Source: Metaruminococcus_A sp050943475 (lineage in GTDB: Bacteria > Bacillota > Clostridia > Oscillospirales > Ruminococcaceae). Taken from it: DNA of 38,731 nucleotides. The position numbers were made by a program, and so were the translations under genes. Positions 7,134 to 15,259 of the stretch are shown here, one piece after another (positions within the stretch are counted from its first letter, which is position 1; every line of letters begins with the position of its first letter). The notes under the pieces are model-generated. The model was not told the origin of the DNA. It saw only the letters and a list, made by a program, of their open reading frames with translations, and did not search any database. The stretch covers positions 1-38,731 of the forward strand of contig JBMNPF010000015.1 of the NCBI GenBank assembly GCA_050943475.1, written 5' to 3'.

Positions 7134-8339
7134 TTAAACCGGTTCGATTGCTTTGAGCCTCGTACTTAGAACAATTTCTTTGCCGTGGTAACATAGTTTA
7201 AAACGGTTGGCAATCCGCTTTAAAACCTTTTCGCCGTTTTCATAATTGGTCAACGGAAGTATGACCACATACTGCGCCGAGCTGTACTTGGAGACAATGT
7301 CACCCTTGCGCAGGCTCTGCACCACACATTCCTGCAGAAGCGGCATAGCGCTTTCCAAAATCTTTTCCAGCGGCACGTCGCCCAGGCGGTTATTCAACGT
7401 AAAAAGCGCAACATAAACCGACTGGCCTGTCCGCATCATAGAGCGCGCCTGAATGCGGTAAAGGCTCTTAAATACATCATAATTACAGAGGAATGCGCCT
7501 CCCCGCTCTTCTTCCTCCTGCAAATCCTGTTTGATAATATTTAAATCGTGCTCAATCCGGTTGACGCCGGAAGAAATTTCCGCATACAAATCCTGAAAGG
7601 ATTCGGTCAGGTCAACATTGAGCTCGCGGTAAAACAAATCCACAACATGCTGGTAATGGCGCAGCGCCTTGCCCGGCTGCTTCTGCTTAAGGTAGGCCGT
7701 CAGCAGCAGTTTGTGCACCTGTTCTTCAAAGGGATACAACGAAACGGCCTGCTCGCAAATTCGAATAATCTGGTCATAATCGCCGTCTTTTGAAAGATAG
7801 GGGGCCACACGGAGAATACATTCGTTATACAGGCTGGCGTAGTACGCATTTTTGCTGACAACCCAGCTTGAATAAGAAGACTTGGGCAAAAACTCTCCCT
7901 GGTACAGGGCAATGGCCCGCAAAAAGCAATCCACACGTTTTTCGTCGCTGCAATCCGGGCGCATAGCCGCTTTATAGCAATCATCAAACTCTTCAATGTC
8001 AATTTCAAGCGAAAGCTGGTTATTCCAGGCATATGTATTGCGTTCAAACTTGATGAAGTCGATTTTCCCTTCCGGGTCAAGAACGCTCAGGGTTTTACGG
8101 CAGCGGTAAATTAAATTTTTAAGCGCATTGAGCGGCGCGTCACAGTCCTCGTCGTCCCACAAAAGCTCAATCAATTTTTCCTGCGAAATTTCGGTGTGGC
8201 GGTTTGCCACAAGATATTCCAAAAGCATCCAAACCTTTTTGGTGCGGCTTTGATCGTTGGAAACAACAACATCCCCGCGGCGGATGCTAAACTCTCCGAA
8301 CATTTTTACCGTAAATTTTTCATTCGCAATGCCGCTCAT
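7134..8339 (-). CDS. BTAD/SARP-type transcriptional regulator with GGDEF-like C-terminus
   Basis: A 401-residue regulator. Residues 1-105 form an OmpR-like winged helix (ALKNLIYRCRKTL is the typical recognition-helix region), and 110-260 a tetratricopeptide-like bacterial transcriptional activation domain. The C-terminal 110 residues resemble a degenerate diguanylate cyclase domain: LRKGDIVSKYSSAQYVVILP (343-362) aligns with the GGDEF neighbourhood, but the signature is replaced by SSAQY, so cyclase activity is unlikely; nucleotide sensing or dimerisation is possible. AGAGAGG precedes the ATG. As first gene of the apparent pilus operon it probably controls that operon. The domain order is seen directly; the regulatory target is inferred. 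Confidence 0.85.
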   Translation of the reverse strand: MSGIANEKFTVKMFGEFSIRRGDVVVSNDQSRTKKVWMLLEYLVANRHTEISQEKLIELLWDDEDCDAPLNALKNLIYRCRKTLSVLDPEGKIDFIKFERNTYAWNNQLSLEIDIEEFDDCYKAAMRPDCSDEKRVDCFLRAIALYQGEFLPKSSYSSWVVSKNAYYASLYNECILRVAPYLSKDGDYDQIIRICEQAVSLYPFEEQVHKLLLTAYLKQKQPGKALRHYQHVVDLFYRELNVDLTESFQDLYAEISSGVNRIEHDLNIIKQDLQEEEERGGAFLCNYDVFKSLYRIQARSMMRTGQSVYVALFTLNNRLGDVPLEKILESAMPLLQECVVQSLRKGDIVSKYSSAQYVVILPLTNYENGEKVLKRIANRFKLCYHGKEIVLSTRLKAIEPV

Positions 8340-8470
8340 GCAAAAGCCTCTCTTCCGTTGCTGCTCAACACCATAAATAATCTGCCATTTTTGCTGTAAT
8401 TCGTTGGTTTTCTTAACCTTGCGAACTGTATAAATCTTTCTTAATTTCCATTTATGAAAAATCTAATGTT

Positions 8471-8498
8471 ATTATAACATAATTTTTTTAAATGACAA
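8471..8498 (-). promoter_or_regulatory. Promoter of the regulator/pilus operon
   Basis: Reading the minus strand, TTGTCA (8498-8493) is followed after 16 bases by a perfect TATAAT (8476-8471). It lies about 130 bases upstream of the regulator ATG at 8339, leaving an AT-rich leader in which I see no clear riboswitch. It would drive the regulator, the lipoprotein and the pilus genes. Confidence 0.7.
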
Positions 8499-8562
8499 AG
8501 GGGTTTTGTTACCAAATTCGCAAAAAAGACGCCTATACCCCATTTGCCGTACTCCCCGGCGG

Positions 8563-9099
8563 TTAAGCGTATTTTCCCTTCAAATAACGCAAAAATTCAA
8601 CGTGTGCTTCTTCATCCAAAATAATGCGGCGGAGATTTTCGCGGATATTTTCATCTTGAATCATTTCTGCCTGACGCTGATATTTCTGGATAGCCGCCCG
8701 TTCACTTTCCAGCGCATACCCCAACATACGCGGAAGCTGCACCGGATACCGGTGATATCCCGGCGTCCAGTAGGTCCGCTGCCCACACCGATTGCTCCAA
8801 AGGCGCGGGTCCTGTCCAAGCTGGTAAGCGAGTGTTCCAAAAATTTCCAGGTGGCGCATTTCCGCCTCGGCCATTTTGCGGAACGCCTCAGAAATTTCCG
8901 GGTATTGCGGTGTGACAAAGTGGTTATACAAATACAGGCTGACAGCGCTCATCTCTGAATTGATTCCACCGACATTGCTCAGCATTGCACGCCCATAAGC
9001 CGGATTCATGCTTCCAGTAAACACTTTAGGATATGGAAGCGGCACTTCGTATAGCGGATGCTGTCCCTGCGGCTTTGGTCTGTTTCCGGTATTGGCCAT
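8563..9099 (-). CDS. Ferritin-like di-metal protein (Mn-catalase / CotJC-like)
   Basis: A 178-residue four-helix protein. Metal-ligand candidates occur in the expected order: Glu49 (INSEMSA), Glu80 and His83 (EAEMRHLE), Glu131/Glu133 (ESERAAI), Glu163/Glu164 and His166 (LDEEAHVEFL). This pattern is that of rubrerythrin/ferritin-like and manganese-catalase-like proteins, including spore-coat CotJC relatives. The Pro/Gly-rich insertion at 97-122 (WSNRC...YWTPGYHRYPV) is unusual. AAGAAGGGC precedes the ATG. It is flanked by intergenic regions and seems to stand alone. Peroxide detoxification or spore-associated function is an inference; the exact metal and activity are unknown. Confidence 0.78.
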   Translation of the reverse strand: MANTGNRPKPQGQHPLYEVPLPYPKVFTGSMNPAYGRAMLSNVGGINSEMSAVSLYLYNHFVTPQYPEISEAFRKMAEAEMRHLEIFGTLAYQLGQDPRLWSNRCGQRTYWTPGYHRYPVQLPRMLGYALESERAAIQKYQRQAEMIQDENIRENLRRIILDEEAHVEFLRYLKGKYA

Positions 9100-9304
9100 G
9101 TTTGAGCCCTTCTTTCCATTGTTCTGTTACACTATATCCCTTTCCGGTGTATTTCAGAACAAAAGCAGATACAAAATGCAAAAAACAAAACCGGTATTCT
9201 TGGTTTAAAGACAGCACCACCCTGTCTCATGTCCTTTTCGTTTGATACCATTCTCTTTTCACCGTCTCGAATTCACCCTCCTCTTACCTTCACTTGAAAA
9301 CAAT

Positions 9305-9370
9305 ACAAACCAAAACAAACGCTGGAAAACAGCCCTTAAGGTTCGTTTTCCAGCGTTTGTTTTGGTTTGT
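9305..9370. repeat. Perfect 26-bp inverted repeat (possible terminator)
   Basis: The arms 9305-9330 and 9345-9370 are exact reverse complements (26 bp), separated by a 14-base spacer that itself contains the palindrome CCTTAAGG. The minus-strand methyltransferase gene ends 10 bases to its right, and the minus-strand 3' arm is T/G-rich, so it may act as a transcription terminator. The stem is longer than most terminators here and it lacks a clean T-run, so a small palindromic repeat element is an alternative. Confidence 0.8.
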
Positions 9371-9380
9371 TAATTCACTT

Positions 9381-10136
9381 TTAGACACTGCCACGATAAC
9401 AGCGAGTCTTGTAGGGAAAAGAAAGGTATCCCTGACAGTTGTATCGGTCAAACAATGCCCCAAATGCGGCAATATATTCTTGGTAATTAGCGTCGCTCGG
9501 TTTTGGCGCAAAAGAGGAGGACAGATATCGCCCTATCAGCCCCTGGCGGTCATACATCACAGGATTTTCAAAGGCCCGATAGTCAAATATCCCCTTATCA
9601 AAAAATTGGTGCAGAACCTCCGGTTTTTCCTCAATCCCGCCGCTGAACCCATTGAAGTTTGGGCACAACCGGCTGCATATTGCCGCTGTTTCCCGAATCA
9701 GCGGGCTTTCAAGATCGCGGCTGTTCCAGACCAGCGCCACTCTGCCGCCGGGAACCAGAATTCTCTTGCATTCTGCCCGAAACTTCGCCGCGTCAAACCA
9801 ATGAAATGCCTGCGCCGCTGTGACAAGCCTGACCGACCCCGCCGCGATTCCCGTCTCTTCCGCAGACCCGGGCAAAATCACGGCATCCGAGCAGTCTGCA
9901 AGCGTCTTTTCAGCCTGCGCCCGCATATCTGCATTGGGTTCTACCGCCACAACCTGTAAACCGCTTTCCGAAAGCTGTCTTGAGAAAATTCCGGTTCCAG
10001 CGCCAACGTCCGCAACCACATCCCCCTGTTTCAGCCCGGTAGCTGAAACAATAAAATCAATGCATGCTTGCGGGTAATTCGGACGGTGCTTTCCATATGC
10101 GGACGCTTTCCCCGTAAACTGATTCGCCTTTCCCAA
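9381..10136 (-). CDS. Class I SAM-dependent methyltransferase
   Basis: A 251-residue cytoplasmic enzyme with a Rossmann methyltransferase core: motif I VADVGAGTG (42-49 region), an acidic residue after the second strand (VVAVEPN), and LVTAAQAFHWFD as motif IV. The closest family in my judgement is the Methyltransf_11/25 group; the substrate cannot be deduced. I use a TTG start at 10136 because TAGGAGGCGA lies directly before it; an ATG at 10175 would place the ribosome site inside the gene. It stands alone between the trp operon and the inverted repeat. Confidence 0.83.
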   Translation of the reverse strand: MGKANQFTGKASAYGKHRPNYPQACIDFIVSATGLKQGDVVADVGAGTGIFSRQLSESGLQVVAVEPNADMRAQAEKTLADCSDAVILPGSAEETGIAAGSVRLVTAAQAFHWFDAAKFRAECKRILVPGGRVALVWNSRDLESPLIRETAAICSRLCPNFNGFSGGIEEKPEVLHQFFDKGIFDYRAFENPVMYDRQGLIGRYLSSSFAPKPSDANYQEYIAAFGALFDRYNCQGYLSFPYKTRCYRGSV

Positions 10137-10332
10137 TCGTTCGCCTCCTACCAGGGCGCTTTTATAAAACACCAATTTTAATATACTGCACCCAATTCAA
10201 ACCACCAGAAGATTTTGGGGAAAAACGAAAGCCCTATTTTTCCAGGATATTTCCAGCATCTTCTCTGCTGCTTGATTGAACCGACATCCGGCTAAAATTG
10301 CCGTCCACCCGTATTCACTTCGGAACCACCTG

Positions 10333-11112
10333 TCAATCCGCCTGTAAAACAGCCGCTTTCATGCTCCGCACATAATCGGCAAGTGGAGCGGCGGCTTTCT
10401 CACCGTACTCAGCAATGATCTTTACAATCGCGCTGCCCACAATCGCGCCGTCACTGGTGTCTGCCATCTGCTCCGCCTGCACCGGCGTACTGATGCCAAA
10501 TCCAATCGCCGTCGGAATATCGGTCACTTGCCGGATAGATGCTACAATGCTGGCGAGATCGGTTTTAATTTCTTCCCGCACGCCGGTAACCCCCATTGAG
10601 GAGACAACGTAAATAAATCCTTTTGCCTCTTTGGCAATCATTTGAATGCGCTGCTCCGAGGTTGGCGCAATGAGCGGGATGAGATCCACACCGCGAACCG
10701 CCGCTATATCCGCCACTTCTCCCTTTTCTTCGTACGGCAGGTCCGGGATGATAATCCCGTCCACCCCAACCGCTTCACAGCGGGCGAAAAACGCCTCATA
10801 GCCGTAATGGAACACCGGGTTTAAGTAGGTGAGAAAAACCAGCGGGATGCTTGACTTTTTCCGCAGGGATTCAACCATTTCAAATACGCCGTTTATGGTT
10901 GCACCATGCTTCAACGCACGGATGTTGGCCTCCTGTATAACCGGGCCTTCTGCGGTCGGGTCCGAGAACGGGATGCCAAGCTCAATTAAATCCGCACCCG
11001 CCTGCTCCATTGCAAGGATATATTCCTCCGTTTTTTCCAGCGACGGATCCCCCGCCGTTACAAATGCAATAAACGCTTTGTGTCCGTCAAAAGCCTTTTG
11101 AATCTTACTCAT
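10333..11112 (-). CDS. trpA: Tryptophan synthase alpha subunit
   Basis: Cleaves indole-3-glycerol phosphate to indole and glyceraldehyde-3-phosphate, passing indole to TrpB. The 259 residues are near full length (TIM barrel). The catalytic Glu44 lies in ELGIPFSDP. The position of the second acidic residue (Asp60 in Salmonella) is Glu55, as in DPTAEGP, which I believe is common in Firmicutes. The phosphate-binding end is seen in GFGIS and DGAIVGSAIV. The start at 11112 overlaps the end of trpB by 8 bases and has GGGGGGTGG upstream. It is the last gene of the operon; no clear terminator is visible in the 190 bases after it. Confidence 0.96.
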   Translation of the reverse strand: MSKIQKAFDGHKAFIAFVTAGDPSLEKTEEYILAMEQAGADLIELGIPFSDPTAEGPVIQEANIRALKHGATINGVFEMVESLRKKSSIPLVFLTYLNPVFHYGYEAFFARCEAVGVDGIIIPDLPYEEKGEVADIAAVRGVDLIPLIAPTSEQRIQMIAKEAKGFIYVVSSMGVTGVREEIKTDLASIVASIRQVTDIPTAIGFGISTPVQAEQMADTSDGAIVGSAIVKIIAEYGEKAAAPLADYVRSMKAAVLQAD

Positions 11113-12289
11113 GGATGTCCACCCCCCTGTACCGTGCGATTGCCGCAACGTCCTTGTCTCCCCTGCCCGAAAGGCAGATGATGATACTTTGATCTTTGCT
11201 CATGCTTCCTGCAATCTTACGCGCCTGTGCCACTGCATGCGCGCTTTCAATGGCGCAGATGATGCCCTCGGTCCGCGCAAGGTATTCAAACGCATCCACT
11301 GCTTCATCGTCGGTGATTGGAACATACTCTGCACGGCCCGTGTCGTGCAGATAAGCGTGCTCCGGCCCAATGCCGGGATAATCGAGTCCGGCAGAAATGG
11401 AATAAACCGGAGCGATCTGGCCGTTTTCATCCTGGCAGAAATAGGATTTCATGCCGTGGAACACTCCCAGTGTCCCTTTGGCGATGGTCGCCGCATGCTT
11501 GTCGGTATCAATTCCCTTGCCGGCGGCCTCGCAGCCAATCAGCCGCACGCCTTCATCCGGAATAAAGTTGTAAAAAGCGCCCATTGCATTGCTTCCGCCG
11601 CCCACGCAGGCGACTACTGCCGCCGGGAGCTTTCCTTCTTTCTCAAGAATCTGCGCACGCGCCTCTTTGCTGATGACGCTCTGAAAGTCCCGCACAATCA
11701 TTGGGAATGGATGCGGCCCCATCACCGAACCAAGGACATAATGGGTGTCGTAAACCCGGTTGGTCCATTCGCGCATTGTCTCGTTGACTGCGTCCTTCAA
11801 GGTCATGGTGCCGCTGGTAACCGGGTGAACCTTCGCGCCCAAAAGCTCCATCCGGTAAACATTGAGCGCCTGCCGCTCGGTGTCTTCTTTGCCCATAAAG
11901 ATTTCGCATTCCATGCCAAACAAAGCGGCGGCGGTCGCCGTAGCGACACCGTGCTGGCCTGCGCCGGTTTCGGCAATCAGACGGGTCTTGCCCATTTTTT
12001 GGGCGAGCAGGGCCTGTCCGAGCACGTTGTTGATTTTATGGGAACCGGTGTGATTCAAGTCCTCCCGCTTCAAGTAGATTTTCGCACCGCCCAAGTCCTT
12101 GGTCATCTTTTCCGCATAATAAAGCAGCGACGGCCGACCGGCATATTCGCGCAGTAATTCCGCCAGTTCCTGCTGAAACTCCAGGTTGTTCTTATAATAC
12201 TCATACTGTTCTTCCAGGTGGATCAGCTCATTCATGAGCGTTTCAGCGGCATACTGCCCGCCATGCACCCCATATCTTCCTTTACTCAT
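11105..12289 (-). CDS. trpB: Tryptophan synthase beta subunit
   Basis: PLP enzyme that joins indole and serine to make tryptophan, in complex with TrpA. The 394 residues match the TrpB1 type. The Schiff-base lysine is Lys85 in HTGSHKINN; GGGSNAMG is the phosphate-binding loop of PLP, and the catalytic glutamate lies in AETGAGQHG. The start at 12289 (MSKGRYG) is preceded by GAGGAG at 9 bases; the GTG at 12298 abuts that ribosome site and is less likely. It overlaps trpF by 8 bases, so translation is probably coupled. Confidence 0.97.
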   Translation of the reverse strand: MSKGRYGVHGGQYAAETLMNELIHLEEQYEYYKNNLEFQQELAELLREYAGRPSLLYYAEKMTKDLGGAKIYLKREDLNHTGSHKINNVLGQALLAQKMGKTRLIAETGAGQHGVATATAAALFGMECEIFMGKEDTERQALNVYRMELLGAKVHPVTSGTMTLKDAVNETMREWTNRVYDTHYVLGSVMGPHPFPMIVRDFQSVISKEARAQILEKEGKLPAAVVACVGGGSNAMGAFYNFIPDEGVRLIGCEAAGKGIDTDKHAATIAKGTLGVFHGMKSYFCQDENGQIAPVYSISAGLDYPGIGPEHAYLHDTGRAEYVPITDDEAVDAFEYLARTEGIICAIESAHAVAQARKIAGSMSKDQSIIICLSGRGDKDVAAIARYRGVDIHE

Positions 12290-12884
12290 CCCGTACACTC
12301 CTCACAATCCGTTCCATTTTTTCTGGGTCTTTGACCCCGTCTGTCTCCGCCCCGCTGCTCAAATCCACCGCATAAGGCTGAACCTGCCGAACGGCCTGAA
12401 CCACGTTTGCGGCGTCCAGCCCGCCCGCCAGAAAGAAAGGGCGGTCACAGCACCGGGCAAACGACCAGTCAAACCGTTTTCCGCTTCCGGCGCCGCTGTC
12501 CAGCAGCAGGTAATCCGCCTGTGAATTCCGCCATCGCAAAACATTCTGCTCCGACAATACCTTCACCGCCTTGATCACCGGCTTTCCACTGTATTCCCGA
12601 ATGCGCCGCACAAAGGTCTCGTCCTCATCCCCATGGAGCTGGGCCATATCGACAATCCCTTCCGCAAGCAACGCAAGGATTTCTTTCTCCGGCGCATTGA
12701 CAAAAACCCCAACCGGAACAATGCCCGGTTCCAACCGTTCCCGCAGGCGCTTCGCCTGCTCTGCCGTCACACGGCGGCGGCTTTCGGCAAAGACAAAGCC
12801 AATATAATCCGGTCTTATCCGGTTGGCCGCTTGGATATCCTGCTCGCGGGTCAGTCCGCAGATTTTCACCTTGGTCCCGCTCAT
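12282..12884 (-). CDS. trpF: Phosphoribosylanthranilate isomerase
   Basis: Catalyses the Amadori rearrangement of phosphoribosylanthranilate to CdRP. The 200-residue single-domain TIM barrel has the catalytic Cys in VKICGLTRE near the N-terminus and the catalytic Asp in AVDLSSGAE near the C-terminus; FFLAGGLDAANV is the phosphate-binding region. It is separate from TrpC, unlike the fused enzyme of enterobacteria. It overlaps trpC by 4 bases (ATGA) and trpB by 8. Confidence 0.96.
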   Translation of the reverse strand: MSGTKVKICGLTREQDIQAANRIRPDYIGFVFAESRRRVTAEQAKRLRERLEPGIVPVGVFVNAPEKEILALLAEGIVDMAQLHGDEDETFVRRIREYSGKPVIKAVKVLSEQNVLRWRNSQADYLLLDSGAGSGKRFDWSFARCCDRPFFLAGGLDAANVVQAVRQVQPYAVDLSSGAETDGVKDPEKMERIVRSVRDE

Positions 12885-13666
12885 GGTTTACCTCCCCGCA
12901 GCGCATCGAGCATCGCTCTTTTATTCGGGCTGCGCATCAGTGTTTCCCCAATGAGCACTGCATCGACACCGTTTTTACGGAGCGCGTCAACGTCCTCCGG
13001 CGTGGCGATGCCGCTTTCCGACACATACAGGAGCTCACGCGGAACCTCCTGCCGCAGACGAATGCTCGTCGTCACATCCACCTGAAAGGTCTGCAAATCC
13101 CGGTTGTTGACCCCGACGATCCGCGCTCCGGCGTCAACTGCCATCCTGACCTCCTCTTTGGTGTGCGCTTCCACCAGCGCAGACAAACCAAGCCGGTGCG
13201 CGGTTTCAAGATACCGCCGCAGCAATTCCGGCGGCAGTATCGCACAGATGAGCAGCACCGCTGAAGCGCCGAGCAGCTTTGCCTCGTAAATCATGTATTC
13301 ATCCACTACAAAATCCTTGCGCAGGATAGGGATTTGCACCGCCGCAGCAATTTCTTTCAGGTAACGGTCCTCCCCTTTGAAGTAGAACGGTTCGGTCAGC
13401 ACCGAGATGGCAGACGCCCCTGCCGCTTCATACTCCCGTGCAATTTGCAGGTAAGGGAAATCCTCCGCAATCACTCCTTTGGAGGGAGAAGCCTTTTTCA
13501 CTTCGCAGATAAACGAAATCCCATCTTTTTTTAATGCGCGTTCAAATGGGAAACCGGTGTTTGCATCCAGCGCTTCCGCCCTGGCTTTGACCTCTGCAAA
13601 AGGAACCCGCTTTTTCTGTTCTTCCATCCGCAGGCGGGTGCGCGCTGCAATTTCATCCAGTATCAT
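12881..13666 (-). CDS. trpC: Indole-3-glycerol phosphate synthase
   Basis: Ring-closing decarboxylase that turns CdRP into indole-3-glycerol phosphate. The 261 residues show all family signatures: FICEVKKASPSKG with catalytic Lys, ILRKDFVVDEYMIYEA with the second Lys, LVEAHT, GVNNRDLQTF and VSESGI. The frame remains open far upstream, overlapping trpD, but the ATG at 13666 begins the conserved MILDEIA and is preceded by AAGGAG. It lies 10 bases after trpD. Confidence 0.97.
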   Translation of the reverse strand: MILDEIAARTRLRMEEQKKRVPFAEVKARAEALDANTGFPFERALKKDGISFICEVKKASPSKGVIAEDFPYLQIAREYEAAGASAISVLTEPFYFKGEDRYLKEIAAAVQIPILRKDFVVDEYMIYEAKLLGASAVLLICAILPPELLRRYLETAHRLGLSALVEAHTKEEVRMAVDAGARIVGVNNRDLQTFQVDVTTSIRLRQEVPRELLYVSESGIATPEDVDALRKNGVDAVLIGETLMRSPNKRAMLDALRGGKP

Positions 13667-13676
13667 AACAATCTCC

Positions 13677-14687
13677 TTACGCCTCATTAGAGCAGTGGAT
13701 GAAGGCTTCCAACTGTTTGAGCGCCCTGCCGCTGTCAATGGTTTCCTGGGCCAATCGAATGGCGGATTCCCAGTCTGCGCACCTACCCGCCGCATACAGC
13801 GCCGCAGCCGCATTGAGCACCACTGCATCGCGTTTTGGCCCTTTTCCTCCACCGAGGATGGCGCGGGTAATTTCCGCATTTTCTTTGGGCGTGCCGCCAA
13901 TTAAATCCTCTTTGGAGCAGCGTACAAGACCAAACTGCTCCGGCGTAATAACATAAGAGCGAAAACCTCCGTCCCGCACCTCGCAAATCGATGTCGGCGC
14001 GCTCATTGAGATTTCGTCCAGGCCGTCTTGCCCAAACACCACCATGCCGCTTTTGACGCCGAGGTTTGCCATAACCCGCGCGAGCGGTTCCACCAGCGCC
14101 TCGTCGTAAACGCCCATCACCTCCATATTGGCGCCCGCCGGGTTTGCAAGCGGTCCAAGGATGTTGAAAATAGTCCGGATGCCAAGCTCCCGGCGAACCG
14201 GGGCGACATATTTCATGGCGATGTGGTAGTTCTGCGCAAACAGAAAGCAGATGCCAATGGTTTTGAGCAGGCCCGCGCTCTTTTCCGGCGGCAGATCGAT
14301 TTTAACCCCCAATGCCTCCAGCACATCCGCTGCGCCGCATTTGCTCGACGCCGCACGGTTGCCATGTTTCGCAACCGGCACGCCCGCCGCCGAAATGACG
14401 AGAGAAGCAGTCGTAGAAATATTAAAGGAATTGGCGCCGTCGCCCCCCGTACCGACGATTTCCAGCACATCCATGTCGTGCAGCAGCTTAATGCAGTGCC
14501 GGCGCATCCCAGCGGCGGACGCGGTGATTTCGTCAATGGTTTCGCCCTTCAGACTCAGCGCCGTGAGATAGGCGCTCATCTGCACCGCCGACGCTTCGCC
14601 GCTCATAATTTCATTCATGACCGCCTCGGCGGTTTTGTAGGATAAATCCTTCCCTTTGGAAAGGTCAATAATTGCTTCTCGGATCAT
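13677..14687 (-). CDS. trpD: Anthranilate phosphoribosyltransferase
   Basis: Transfers the phosphoribosyl group from PRPP to anthranilate. The 336 residues have full family length: an N-terminal helical domain, the PRPP-binding GTGGDGANSFNIST starting at residue 79, KHGNRAASSKCGAADVLEALG for anthranilate and PRPP contacts, and a Mg-binding DE pair in GLDEIS. It is a stand-alone enzyme, not fused to TrpG. ATGA overlap with trpG gives tight coupling. Confidence 0.97.
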   Translation of the reverse strand: MIREAIIDLSKGKDLSYKTAEAVMNEIMSGEASAVQMSAYLTALSLKGETIDEITASAAGMRRHCIKLLHDMDVLEIVGTGGDGANSFNISTTASLVISAAGVPVAKHGNRAASSKCGAADVLEALGVKIDLPPEKSAGLLKTIGICFLFAQNYHIAMKYVAPVRRELGIRTIFNILGPLANPAGANMEVMGVYDEALVEPLARVMANLGVKSGMVVFGQDGLDEISMSAPTSICEVRDGGFRSYVITPEQFGLVRCSKEDLIGGTPKENAEITRAILGGGKGPKRDAVVLNAAAALYAAGRCADWESAIRLAQETIDSGRALKQLEAFIHCSNEA

Positions 14688-15259
14688 AACGTCTGAACCT
14701 CCAGAAAATTTCGAATGATGGAACCGCCGTCCGGCGTCAAAATGGATTCTGGGTGGAACTGCACCCCGTAAACAGGGTATTCCCGGTGTTCTACCGCCAT
14801 AATCTCTCCATCCCCGGTTTCCGCCGTCACTTTCAGCACCTCCGGCAGCGTTTCGCGCACCGCTGCAAGAGAATGGTACCTCGCCGCCTGAATCTGCGGC
14901 GGCATACCACGAAACAATTTACTGTCGCCTTTCAGTGAAACCAGCGACGTTTTTCCGTGCATGAGCTGTTTTGCATAAGACACGGCCGCCCCATAGGCTT
15001 CACAAATGGACTGATGTCCCAGGCAGACGCCCAAAATTGGGATTTTTCCGCCAAGTTCCTGTACCGTTTTCACACAGACACCCGCATCTTTTGGCCTGCC
15101 CGGCCCCGGAGACAGGATAATGGCCCGCGGTTTCATTGCCGCAATTTCCGTCACTGTGTATTCGTCGTTGCGGACGACCTGAATCTCTGGTTCGACCGAA
15201 CCGATCAGCTGGTAAAGGTTGTAGGAAAAGCTGTCATAGTTGTCGATGAGCAATACCAT
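14684..15259 (-). CDS. trpG: Anthranilate synthase glutamine amidotransferase subunit
   Basis: Class I glutamine amidotransferase that supplies ammonia to TrpE. The 191 residues carry the nucleophile Cys79 in GVCLGHQSI and the His169/Glu171 pair in VQFHPESI; SPGPGRP is the oxyanion-region motif. As in many Firmicutes it could also serve the folate enzyme PabB, but its position between trpE and trpD supports the tryptophan role. It overlaps trpE by one base and trpD by four. Confidence 0.96.
   Translation of the reverse strand: MVLLIDNYDSFSYNLYQLIGSVEPEIQVVRNDEYTVTEIAAMKPRAIILSPGPGRPKDAGVCVKTVQELGGKIPILGVCLGHQSICEAYGAAVSYAKQLMHGKTSLVSLKGDSKLFRGMPPQIQAARYHSLAAVRETLPEVLKVTAETGDGEIMAVEHREYPVYGVQFHPESILTPDGGSIIRNFLEVQTL

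Noticed and set aside
10958..10981. TrpA with Glu instead of Asp at the second catalytic position
   Set aside because: The AEGP version is, as far as I recall, common in Firmicutes, so it is not a sign of lost function.
11111..12157. A 348-codon plus-strand open frame opposite trpB
   Set aside because: It mirrors the GC-rich codon pattern of trpB and has no recognisable domain.
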